Origin: Candidatus Dadabacteria bacterium
GTDB lineage: Bacteria > Desulfobacterota_D > UBA1144 > Nemesobacterales > JAJCZQ01
DNA length: 9,595 nt
NCBI GenBank assembly: GCA_030624695.1
Contig: JAUXJP010000022.1
Location: 1-9,595, forward strand
Direction of reading: 5' to 3'
How positions within the stretch are numbered: position 1 is the first letter of the stretch; every line of letters begins with the position of its first letter. The translations under genes were made by a program, and so were the position numbers. The notes under the pieces are model-generated. The model was given only the letters and a program-made list of their open reading frames with translations. It ran no database searches and was not told the origin of the DNA. This document shows, piece by piece, positions 1-6,509 of the stretch.

Positions 1-148
1 AGGATTTACCAGTATCAGTATGTACCCAAAACTCTGGGAAGTTACCGGAATAAGCTACGGCGAACTTATTAACAGGCTTATTGATCTGGCACTTAAGAGG
101 TTTGCTGACCGACAACTTCTTGAGACGGATTATGATAGTAGTATATAG
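1..148 (+). CDS. ddl: D-alanine--D-alanine ligase, C-terminal fragment (5' end outside window)
   Basis: This is the last 48 codons of a gene entering from the left; the frame begins at base 2 and ends at TAG 146-148. The peptide opens with GFTSISMYPKLW. In Ddl and VanA proteins this stretch directly follows the E-x-N-T-x-P signature that contributes the metal and ATP site (VanA has a similar PGFTS-x-S-x-YP). It continues with the typical terminal helix GELINRLIDLALKR. Ddl is a cytoplasmic ATP-grasp enzyme that joins two D-alanines for the peptidoglycan stem peptide. Only the C-terminal tail is visible, so the ATP-grasp core cannot be inspected. The call rests on this family-specific tail and is fairly secure. 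The stop codon abuts that of the convergent transporter gene with no spacer. Confidence 0.8.
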   Translation, partial: GFTSISMYPKLWEVTGISYGELINRLIDLALKRFADRQLLETDYDSSI

Positions 149-1069
149 CTACTTACCAAGCATACCGTTTTTTTCACCCCTGAATATAACCAGAAAAATT
201 ACCCCTGTAATTATAAGTACACCTCCAGCCAGTTTTATAAAAGGCGGGATGTCGTCGAAAAGAAGATAGGAAAGTACGACAACAAACAGGGACTCAAGGG
301 GCATTACAGCGGTTGTTCTGGAAACATCAAGCAGTTTTATTGAATGAAACTGGCATGCTTTTGCAATATAAGCCCCGGATATTCCTCCAAGTGACATGAA
401 TATGGCATCTTTAATAGTCGGATAACTGAAAGTCCCCGTAAATAATAAATATACAAAAAGTACAATGGAAACACCCAGTGTCCTTAATGTGGCAACCATG
501 AGCATGTTTAAATCGTTTGCAATTTTTTTTACAATATAAGAAAGAAAGGAATAAAAAAATGCTGCAGCAAGTGCCGTAATAGTGCCGTAAATCAGGTAGT
601 TATCTTTTTGATATGCGATAATTATCACGCCGATAACAGTTAAGGCTATGCCAATGCTTTCTCCTTTCTTTAATCTCTCTCCTAAAAATATAAAACCCAG
701 CAGCAGGGAAAAAAGGGTCTGCGCCTTCATTAAGAAGGAGGTCAGGACGGGCCCAATAGTCCAGACTGAAGTGACCCATAGTGCTGCACCTATAGAAGTC
801 AGTACACCACTATAAATGAATATTTTTTTATATTTATGCAGGTTCCTTAACTCTTTTCTTTGTGATGGAAGAAGGGGAGTAACTATCATTGAAAATACAA
901 AAGCACCAAAGAACCAGTAAAAAGTAGCAACTTCGGGATCCAGGTATTTTTCAAAATTTTTTCCAAAATTCAGGTATTTTCCGCATATATATGACAAAGC
1001 TGTAAAAAAAGCAGTACCTACTAAAAACAGGTAACCCCTGATTGGCAACTTTTGGTATTGTTTATTCAT
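149..1069 (-). CDS. EamA-family (drug/metabolite transporter superfamily) permease
   Basis: This 306-residue protein is very hydrophobic and shows the two-repeat architecture of 10-TM EamA transporters. Repeat one spans about residues 12-153 and ends in the characteristic LGERL (129-133) followed by a glycine-rich helix. Repeat two spans about 160-296 and contains the MPLES motif (256-260) and a closing helix with AGGVLIITGV. The proteins sit in the inner membrane and export or import small metabolites, but substrate cannot be read from the sequence. The ATG at 1067-1069 lies 3 bases after the stop of the upstream symporter gene with no obvious Shine-Dalgarno, so translational coupling is likely. 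It is the last gene of the minus-strand run. Its TAG stop (149-151) is directly adjacent to the ddl stop on the other strand. Confidence 0.85.
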   Translation of the reverse strand: MNKQYQKLPIRGYLFLVGTAFFTALSYICGKYLNFGKNFEKYLDPEVATFYWFFGAFVFSMIVTPLLPSQRKELRNLHKYKKIFIYSGVLTSIGAALWVTSVWTIGPVLTSFLMKAQTLFSLLLGFIFLGERLKKGESIGIALTVIGVIIIAYQKDNYLIYGTITALAAAFFYSFLSYIVKKIANDLNMLMVATLRTLGVSIVLFVYLLFTGTFSYPTIKDAIFMSLGGISGAYIAKACQFHSIKLLDVSRTTAVMPLESLFVVVLSYLLFDDIPPFIKLAGGVLIITGVIFLVIFRGEKNGMLGK

Positions 1070-1072
1070 ATT

Positions 1073-2005
1073 CTATAAGGAACCGGGGCTTCTTCTCCAC
1101 CACCAGGCTAGTATTGAACCCGAAATATTATGCCAGACGCTGGCTATTGCGGCAGGTAGTGCAGCCAGTGCACTAAAATGAAGGTTTGCCAGGGCAACTG
1201 CGAGCCCCGAGTTTTGCATACCGACTTCTATGGATATAGTCTTAGCCCTTATATTGTCCATTCCGGAAAGCTTTGCTATATAATATCCGGCTACGAGTCC
1301 GAAGAAGTTATGGATAACTACAATTAATAAAATTTTTGGTCCCGTGGTTGAGATTGCTGTAGAGTTTGCTGCAACTATAACACCTACGATAAATATAATA
1401 GCTACAGTTGATATGGAGGGTAAAAATTCATTAAAAGTATTAACCCTGTCTTTAAGTATTGCCCTGGCACCGAGTCCGAGAAGAACGGGAATTATTACTA
1501 TCTGAACTGAGGATATAAACAGTTTTATTACTGGAACTTCTATCCACTGACTTGCATAAAAGTACATTAACACAGGGATTAAAACAGGGGAAAGAATTGT
1601 TGAAACGGAAGTTAAGGTTACTGAAAGCGCAAGATCACCGCGGGCAAGATAAGTGATTACATTGGAAGCCGTACCTCCCGGGCACGATCCAAGAAGTATA
1701 ATCCCGGCAGCAAGAAACTCGTTAAGGTTAAAAACCTTTACGAGAATAAATGCTCCAAGCGGCATAAGGAGGTACTGCAGAAGAACCCCAATGTAGACAT
1801 CCCCTGGCCTGGCCAGAACCCTCCTGAAGTCATGTATTGTAAGGGTCATGCCCATACCAAACATAATTATCCCGAGTGTAGGTACAATAAGACCAGTCAG
1901 GCCTTTGAAGTGGTTAGGATAATAAAATGCAGTGAGGGAAAATAATATAATCCAGATTGTAAAAAAGTTTGTAATTACATAGTTTAGGTTTTTAAGTAAT
2001 TTCAA
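1073..2005 (-). CDS. Bile acid:sodium symporter (BASS/SBF) family transporter
   Basis: This 310-residue polytopic membrane protein has the hallmark LGSCPGGTASN (105-115) and EVGMQNSGLA (260-269) stretches of the BASS family. From memory of the Neisseria ASBT structure, the sodium-binding residues are Q77, S114, N115, S128, T132, E260, V261, M263 and Q264. All occur here at the same residue numbers, so sodium coupling is probably intact. H292-N293 lie near the corresponding family ligand-site positions. BASS proteins carry bile acids, pantoate/pantothenate, pyruvate and other organic anions, and the substrate here is unknown. The start is TTG (2003-2005) with a weak GGA six bases upstream. No ATG precedes the first TM, and the matching residue numbering supports this start. 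The gene lies 24 bases after the exbD-like gene and 3 bases before the EamA gene. Confidence 0.88.
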   Translation of the reverse strand: MKLLKNLNYVITNFFTIWIILFSLTAFYYPNHFKGLTGLIVPTLGIIMFGMGMTLTIHDFRRVLARPGDVYIGVLLQYLLMPLGAFILVKVFNLNEFLAAGIILLGSCPGGTASNVITYLARGDLALSVTLTSVSTILSPVLIPVLMYFYASQWIEVPVIKLFISSVQIVIIPVLLGLGARAILKDRVNTFNEFLPSISTVAIIFIVGVIVAANSTAISTTGPKILLIVVIHNFFGLVAGYYIAKLSGMDNIRAKTISIEVGMQNSGLAVALANLHFSALAALPAAIASVWHNISGSILAWWWRRSPGSL

Positions 2006-2029
2006 TCGAATTCCGGATTGAAGAAGATT

Positions 2030-2461
2030 CTATTTGGATTTATTCTGACTTTCCGGAGCCTGGTCAACGGCAATAGCAAGTTTGGTAAACCCTTCCATTT
2101 TAACAAGGTCCATAGCTTCTACCACTTTGCCGTGTTCAACTTTGTTGTCAGCCCTGATAATAATCAGTGAACTCTTATCTTTAACTTTTTTTAGATTTTG
2201 TTTAATTTCTTCTTTTGTTGCGACTTCTTTGTTGTAGTAAAGTTTTCCACTCTTAGTGATGTTTATTGTAATATTTTCTGTTTTAATTGGCTTTGCTGAT
2301 GATGCCTCGGGAAGATTTACATTTATTCCGCCGGAACTGGTAACGAAATTTAAAGATAGTGCGAAAAATATTAAAAGATTAAATACGACATCAATCATCG
2401 GGGTAAGGTCAAGGGTTGTTATAGCATTTAGTTTCCGGGAGGTTTGCTTTTTGAATTTCAT
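2030..2461 (-). CDS. exbD: ExbD/TolR-family biopolymer transport protein
   Basis: This 143-residue protein has the classic layout. A short basic cytoplasmic N-terminus (MKFKKQTSRK) is followed by a single TM carrying LTPMIDVVFNLLIFF, with the essential membrane aspartate at D24. A periplasmic domain of about 100 residues follows, with the conserved IIIRADNKVEHGKVVEAMD segment and a charged tail. ExbD/TolR pairs with a five-subunit ExbB/TolQ channel and converts proton motive force into mechanical work on a periplasmic partner. The partner gene lies directly upstream, with 8 bases between them, and is co-oriented. Whether the pair serves TonB-dependent uptake, Tol-Pal envelope maintenance or another process cannot be settled, because no TonB, TolA, TolB or Pal is in the window. 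The ATG at 2459-2461 has no strong Shine-Dalgarno, so coupling to the upstream gene is likely. The symbol is a family-level label. Confidence 0.9.
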   Translation of the reverse strand: MKFKKQTSRKLNAITTLDLTPMIDVVFNLLIFFALSLNFVTSSGGINVNLPEASSAKPIKTENITINITKSGKLYYNKEVATKEEIKQNLKKVKDKSSLIIIRADNKVEHGKVVEAMDLVKMEGFTKLAIAVDQAPESQNKSK

Positions 2462-2469
2462 TGGATTAA

Positions 2470-3102
2470 TTAAACTGGGCCGGGTTTCTTTTTGATAAGT
2501 TCGATAATTTTTTTTGACTCCTGTTCAAGCATGGTGACAAGTACTTCATATTTTCCTGAAATATATTTATATGATATAAATGCTGGTATTGCTATGAACA
2601 GGCCTATTGCTGTTGTATAAAGTGCTTCTGAAATACCTCCTGCCAGGGCAGGGGGGTTTATAACATCATCACTTGAAATCACACTGAATATTTTAATCAT
2701 ACCGGCTATTGTTCCTAATAATCCGAGTAATGTACTTACTGTGCTTACTGAACCCAGCCCCTCAATATATCTGGCAAGGTCAATGGCTTCGTTTTGTCCT
2801 GCCTGTTCGACCTTCTCATGAAAAAGCTCTTTGTCTGAAGTCCTTGCATCAATGGCAGCGGCTGCAATTCTTGAAATAGATGAGTTGTTTTCAAGGCATA
2901 GAAGTGAGGCTTCTTTTATTTCCCCGTGGTCAAGGAAATTGTATAGAAGGTCAAGAAATTTCCCAGGAATTGTATTGCTTGTTCTAAGCTGCCAGATCTT
3001 CTGGAGAAATACCGCAAGGCCGAATATGGAGCAAAGAAGAAGGGGGTAAAAAAATATTCCGGTTTTTTGAATTATCTGTGAAAGTGATTCTGTAACATCC
3101 AT
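2470..3102 (-). CDS. exbB: MotA/TolQ/ExbB-family proton channel
   Basis: This 210-residue protein has three predicted TM segments (about 16-36, 116-138, 160-181) and a cytoplasmic loop between TM1 and TM2, as in ExbB/TolQ. Family signatures are visible: GLLGTIAGM at 127-135, with T131 in the channel-lining position, and AGGISEALYTTAIGLFIAIPA at about 154-174, with the conserved glutamate E159. It forms the inner-membrane proton channel with the ExbD-like protein encoded 8 bases downstream. The length is shorter than E. coli ExbB (244) and TolQ (230) but normal for the wider family. The ATG at 3100-3102 is preceded in frame by TAA and has no clear Shine-Dalgarno. The 50-base gap after lysA holds no obvious hairpin, so transcription from lysA probably continues. 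ExbB and TolQ cannot be told apart here. Confidence 0.9.
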   Translation of the reverse strand: MDVTESLSQIIQKTGIFFYPLLLCSIFGLAVFLQKIWQLRTSNTIPGKFLDLLYNFLDHGEIKEASLLCLENNSSISRIAAAAIDARTSDKELFHEKVEQAGQNEAIDLARYIEGLGSVSTVSTLLGLLGTIAGMIKIFSVISSDDVINPPALAGGISEALYTTAIGLFIAIPAFISYKYISGKYEVLVTMLEQESKKIIELIKKKPGPV

Positions 3103-3152
3103 AATTATTAATGGTTAAACATATATTGAACATCTGAATGTGCAAGTATTAT

Positions 3153-4418
3153 TTATTCGGACAGGAAATCGGGTATTTTTTCCCCACGTATCAAATCCTC
3201 GAAATATTCCCTTTCTTTAATGATGTTTATGCTGTCTCCGTGTACCAAAACCTCTGCTGCTCTTGGCCTTGTGTTGTAATTGGAAGACATTACAAAACCA
3301 TATGCCCCCGCGCTAAGCACTGCCAGGTATTCCCCATTAGCTACCGGGGGGAATTCCCTGTCCGTTGCAAGAAAATCGCCGGATTCGCATATTGGTCCTA
3401 CTATATCTACGGTATTGGTTGCTTTTTCGTTTTGCATTACAGGAATTATTTCATGGTGCGAGTTGTAAAATGCCGGCCTTATAAGGTCATTCATTGCAGC
3501 ATCAATAATTATAAAGTTTTTTTCACTACCCTCTTTTGTATAAAGGACTTTAGTTACCATTATTCCTGCATTCCCGATAAGTGACCTCCCGGGCTCTATA
3601 ACCGGCCTGTAAGGTTTGTTCATTAAATGATTTTTTATTATTCCCGCATATTCTTCCATTGAAGGAGGTGTTTCATCTTTCCTGTAAGTAATTCCAAGTC
3701 CGCCGCCGATATCTATATACTGAATGTTGATATTTTCTTTTATAAGAGTATCAGCCATGTGAGTAAGTTTTTGCAATGAGTCATTAAACGAAGAGAGTTC
3801 AAATATTTGTGAACCAATATGTGCATCAATGGCAATTATATTAATGCCCTGCATATTTGAGGCTTCCCTGTAAACATTGATCGAGTTACCAATCTCGATG
3901 CCGAATTTGCTCTTTTTAAAGCCTGTTGATATATAAGGGTGGGTTTTAGGATCAATGTCCGGGTTAACCCTGATCGCGATGGGGGCTATTTTGTTGAGAC
4001 TTATTGCAACACGGTTTATTGCATGGAGCTCATCTATGGATTCGATATTAAAAAATAGAATTTCTGCCTTAATTGCTTCTTCTATTTCCGCTTCTGTTTT
4101 ACCTACACCGGAAAAGACTACTTTTGAGGTGTCGCCTCCTGCAAGCAGGACCCTTTTTAGTTCACCACCCGAGACAATATCAAAACCAGCCCCGAGTTTT
4201 GAGTATATTTTTAGTACAGCAATGTTTGAATTGGCCTTAGTAGAATAGCAGATAAGAGGGTTTAGCTCAGATAGAGAATCTGAATAGGAATTAAAGTTGT
4301 TTTCAATTGATGAATAACTGTAGATATAACATGGAGTCCCTACTGAATCTGTAATATCCCTGACTGCAACTTTTTCCATATAAAGTTCATCATTAATATA
4401 TTCGACTGAGAATGACAT
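3153..4418 (-). CDS. lysA: Diaminopimelate decarboxylase
   Basis: This is the PLP-dependent, fold-type III enzyme that decarboxylates meso-diaminopimelate to L-lysine, the last step of lysine synthesis, in the cytoplasm. It is 421 residues, the usual length. Visible motifs are YSTKAN with the PLP lysine K61, FDIVSGGEL (79-87), AHIGSQ with H200, DIGGGLG (236-242) binding the PLP phosphate, EPGR (275-278), PICESGD with C344 and E345 completing the active site across the dimer, and GAYGFVMSSNYN (371-382) near the C-terminus. All key residues are present. The ATG at 4416-4418 has a good Shine-Dalgarno (AAAGGGAG, minus strand) 9 bases upstream. It heads the minus-strand run and is divergent from the heme operon. 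The downstream genes are not lysine-related in any obvious way. No lysine riboswitch fits in the short leader. Confidence 0.96.
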   Translation of the reverse strand: MSFSVEYINDELYMEKVAVRDITDSVGTPCYIYSYSSIENNFNSYSDSLSELNPLICYSTKANSNIAVLKIYSKLGAGFDIVSGGELKRVLLAGGDTSKVVFSGVGKTEAEIEEAIKAEILFFNIESIDELHAINRVAISLNKIAPIAIRVNPDIDPKTHPYISTGFKKSKFGIEIGNSINVYREASNMQGINIIAIDAHIGSQIFELSSFNDSLQKLTHMADTLIKENINIQYIDIGGGLGITYRKDETPPSMEEYAGIIKNHLMNKPYRPVIEPGRSLIGNAGIMVTKVLYTKEGSEKNFIIIDAAMNDLIRPAFYNSHHEIIPVMQNEKATNTVDIVGPICESGDFLATDREFPPVANGEYLAVLSAGAYGFVMSSNYNTRPRAAEVLVHGDSINIIKEREYFEDLIRGEKIPDFLSE

Positions 4419-4455
4419 TTAGGTAAACTCCCTTTAGTTATTAGGTAAAATACCT
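4419..4455. repeat. TTAGGTAAA direct repeat with an AGGTA-TACCT inverted repeat in the lysA leader
   Basis: TTAGGTAAA occurs at 4419-4427 and again at 4441-4449, start to start 22 bases, about two helical turns. The second copy runs into a perfect 5-base inverted repeat, AGGTA (4443-4447) and TACCT (4451-4455), with a 3-base spacer. The region lies between the candidate lysA promoter and its start codon. It could be an operator or a small RNA switch, since the 5' AGGUA of the lysA mRNA could pair with either downstream UACCU. The elements are short, so chance is possible. Confidence 0.35.
4428..4435 (-). promoter_or_regulatory. Ribosome binding site of lysA
   Basis: On the minus strand this reads AAAGGGAG, 9 bases before the lysA ATG. 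It is the clearest Shine-Dalgarno of the minus-strand genes and fixes the lysA start. Confidence 0.7.
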
Positions 4456-4456
4456 G

Positions 4457-4484
4457 AATGTACCGAGTAGAATAGAAAAATCAA
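4457..4484 (-). promoter_or_regulatory. Candidate sigma-70-like promoter of lysA
   Basis: Read on the minus strand, a -35-like TTGATT (4479-4484) and a -10-like TACATT (4457-4462) are separated by 16 bases. Each box matches the consensus at 4 to 5 positions. Transcription would begin near 4450, giving a leader of about 30 bases. Consensus matching only; other placements are possible in this AT-rich stretch. Confidence 0.35.
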
Positions 4485-4512
4485 TTGCCTCAGATAACTT
4501 TATGGTTATAAA
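4485..4512 (+). promoter_or_regulatory. Candidate sigma-70-like promoter of the heme operon
   Basis: A -35-like TTGCCT (4485-4490) and a -10-like TATAAA (4507-4512, five of six consensus positions) are separated by 16 bases, predicting a start near 4519 and a leader of about 40 bases. The -35 box directly abuts the candidate -35 box of lysA on the other strand, and the two share the palindrome CAATTG (4482-4487). Confidence 0.4.
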
Positions 4513-4559
4513 AGGCGTTTTTAAATTATTATTAATCAAAATATGGTGAATAGCATCTG

Positions 4560-6509
4560 ATGATAAAAGGATTAAATGGTCTAAAAGTAACTTCTTTTGA
4601 AAGCAGACGTTCGAAAGAAATTGAAAAACTTATTGTTTACCACGGAGGAACACCGAGGGTAGCACCTTCAATGAAGGAAATCCCGCTTGATTCACTTAAT
4701 ATTTCGAATTTTAAAACTGATATATTTTCAGGAAAAACAGATGTTTTAATATTAATGACAGGTGTCGGTACCAGGATGTTGACTGAACTCATTAAAACTG
4801 AATTTGATCTTGAGCAATATAAGGGAGCCCTCAAAAGTACTAAAATTATAGCAAGGGGGCCAAAGCCTGTTTCGGCACTTAAAGAAATTGATATAGTTCC
4901 TGATATTACAATAAAGGAGCCCAATACCTGGAAGGATATTGTAAGTACCCTGGATGAAACCACTGATATAAGGGGGCTTAATATTTACGTCCAGGAATAC
5001 GGCGTAACGAATGAGCAGTTTTTAAATGCCCTTGCAGAAAGGGGGGCAAATGTTAAAACCGTTTCCATATACCGCTGGGGGCTTCCCGATGATATTCAGC
5101 CTCTTAAAGAAGCTATTAACTCGATAACTCAGGGAGGGGAAGACCTCGTACTTTTTACCAGCTCCCAGCAGGTTGTAAATATGTTTGATGTTGCATCAAA
5201 GGAAGGATTGAAAAGTAAACTTTATGATTCATTTGGAAATACAATTATAGGCTCTATTGGACCCACAACTTCGGAAACACTCAGAAACTTTAATATTTCA
5301 GTTGACTATGAACCGGACAGCCCCAAGATGGGCAACCTTATCAGGGAAATTGCCCGTGTATCGCGAGAGCTTCTTTTAAAAAAGAGGACCGCATTACAAA
5401 GCGGCATTCAAACGGTTAACTGGAAAAGGACCGATATGTTCTGGGAAAATAGGGGGGATAAAGAAACTACGTCTCAATTTGTTAAGGCTTGCAGACTCGA
5501 AAAAACGGACTACACGCCGATCTGGATTATGAGGCAGGCAGGAAGGTTCCTTAGAGAATACAGGGAAATAAGGTCAAAGGTATCCTTTATAGAACTCTGT
5601 AAAACACCTGAGATTGCAGCTGATGTTACTTTGATGGCTGTTGAAAAACTTAATGTTGACGCCGCGATAATATTTTCTGATATTCTCTTAATATTACAGT
5701 CGCTGGGAGTTGATCTTGAATATTCTAAAAATGACGGCCCCCGGATTCAAAGGGTACTGAGAAGTCCTAAAGCAGTTGATTCATTACTAGAGTTTGAACC
5801 TGAATCAATGGATTATGTATATGATGCGATCAAGCTTGTAAGGTCGTCATTAAATCCTGACAAAGCACTTATTGGTTTTGCCGGTGCTCCGTTTACAGTG
5901 GCATCATATGCAATTGAAGGCGGAGGTTCAAAGAATTATATTAACACTAAATCACTTATGTACAGGGACCCCGGTTTGTGGAATTCCCTTATGATGAAGT
6001 TAACTAATGCAACGGCAAGTTATTTAAATTGCCAGATAAAGGCAGGAGCAGATGCAGTGCAGTTATTTGACAGCTGGGTAGGCTGTCTTTCTCCGGATGA
6101 TTATTCTGAATATGTATTGCCTCATATGAAGAAACTGGTATCCATGATTGAGGGAGAAGTCCCGGTTATATTGTTTGGGACAGATACCGCCACGTTACTC
6201 GGGCATATGACTGATACGGGCTACGATGTAATTGGAGTTGACTGGAGAGTTGATATTGAAGAAGCATGGAATAGTATTGGTTATGAAACTGCAATACAGG
6301 GCAATCTCGACCCTCTTTGTCTCTTGTCTACCCAGTCATATATTAAAAATGAAGCAAAGAAAATTCTTGATAAGACTGCCGGAATACCCGGCCATATTTT
6401 TAATCTTGGCCATGGGGTGTTACCTCCAACGCCGGTAGATAATGTCCTTGCACTTGTGGATATGGTTCATGAATATTCACAGAACATAAAAAAGGATGAA
6501 ATGCAATGA
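4560..6509 (+). CDS. hemDE: Fused uroporphyrinogen-III synthase (HemD) - uroporphyrinogen decarboxylase (HemE)
   Basis: This single 649-residue frame carries two consecutive heme enzymes. Residues 1 to about 270 match HemD, which cyclises hydroxymethylbilane with ring-D inversion. It opens with GLKVTSFESRR, then HGGTPRVAPSMKEIP, YRWGLPDD (171-178, with the family tyrosine Y171) and DLVLFTSSQQV (195-205). Residues from about 300 to 645 are a complete HemE, which removes the four acetate carboxyls to give coproporphyrinogen III. Its first signature is PIWIMRQAGR (320-329, with R325 and R329), followed by FSDIL with D374, GFAGAPFTVASY (439-450, with Y450) and NLGHGV with H618. Spacing between these residues matches human UROD (R37, D86, Y164, H339). 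A linker of about 25 residues joins the halves. The start ATG has only a weak GGTGA 10 bases upstream. The stop overlaps hemH in an ATGA. Fusion is seen directly; activity of both halves is inferred. Confidence 0.93.
   Translation: MIKGLNGLKVTSFESRRSKEIEKLIVYHGGTPRVAPSMKEIPLDSLNISNFKTDIFSGKTDVLILMTGVGTRMLTELIKTEFDLEQYKGALKSTKIIARGPKPVSALKEIDIVPDITIKEPNTWKDIVSTLDETTDIRGLNIYVQEYGVTNEQFLNALAERGANVKTVSIYRWGLPDDIQPLKEAINSITQGGEDLVLFTSSQQVVNMFDVASKEGLKSKLYDSFGNTIIGSIGPTTSETLRNFNISVDYEPDSPKMGNLIREIARVSRELLLKKRTALQSGIQTVNWKRTDMFWENRGDKETTSQFVKACRLEKTDYTPIWIMRQAGRFLREYREIRSKVSFIELCKTPEIAADVTLMAVEKLNVDAAIIFSDILLILQSLGVDLEYSKNDGPRIQRVLRSPKAVDSLLEFEPESMDYVYDAIKLVRSSLNPDKALIGFAGAPFTVASYAIEGGGSKNYINTKSLMYRDPGLWNSLMMKLTNATASYLNCQIKAGADAVQLFDSWVGCLSPDDYSEYVLPHMKKLVSMIEGEVPVILFGTDTATLLGHMTDTGYDVIGVDWRVDIEEAWNSIGYETAIQGNLDPLCLLSTQSYIKNEAKKILDKTAGIPGHIFNLGHGVLPPTPVDNVLALVDMVHEYSQNIKKDEMQ
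5424..5438 (+). promoter_or_regulatory. Internal Shine-Dalgarno and ATG at the HemD/HemE boundary
   Basis: AAAAGGA (5424-5430) lies 5 bases before an in-frame ATG (5436-5438, Met293). Starting there would give a free HemE of 357 residues, about the length of stand-alone HemE proteins (roughly 350). The site is better than the ribosome binding site of the full-length frame. Whether it is used is unknown. Confidence 0.45.

Noticed and set aside
3103..3152. A terminator or promoter between lysA and the exbB-like gene.
   Set aside because: The 50-base gap has no stable hairpin followed by a T-run on the minus strand and no convincing promoter boxes.
3138..3584. A 148-codon plus-strand open frame antisense to the 3' end of lysA.
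   Set aside because: It lies almost wholly inside lysA, which has every family motif. Its own translation is cysteine- and aromatic-rich with no domain and no ribosome binding site.
4419..4559. A lysine (L-box) riboswitch before lysA.
   Set aside because: The entire divergent gap is 141 bases and the probable lysA leader is about 30. The lysine riboswitch needs well over 150 bases with conserved junctions, none of which is visible.
5041..5457. Runs of six G at about 5041 and 5452 as possible phase-variable tracts in hemDE.
   Set aside because: They arise from consecutive AGG/GGG codons, are short for slippage-based switching, and AGG-G runs recur in other genes of the window.
6232..6438. 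A 68-codon plus-strand frame inside hemE, in another frame.
   Set aside because: It is wholly inside a strongly conserved HemE segment and resembles no protein; it is a shadow frame.
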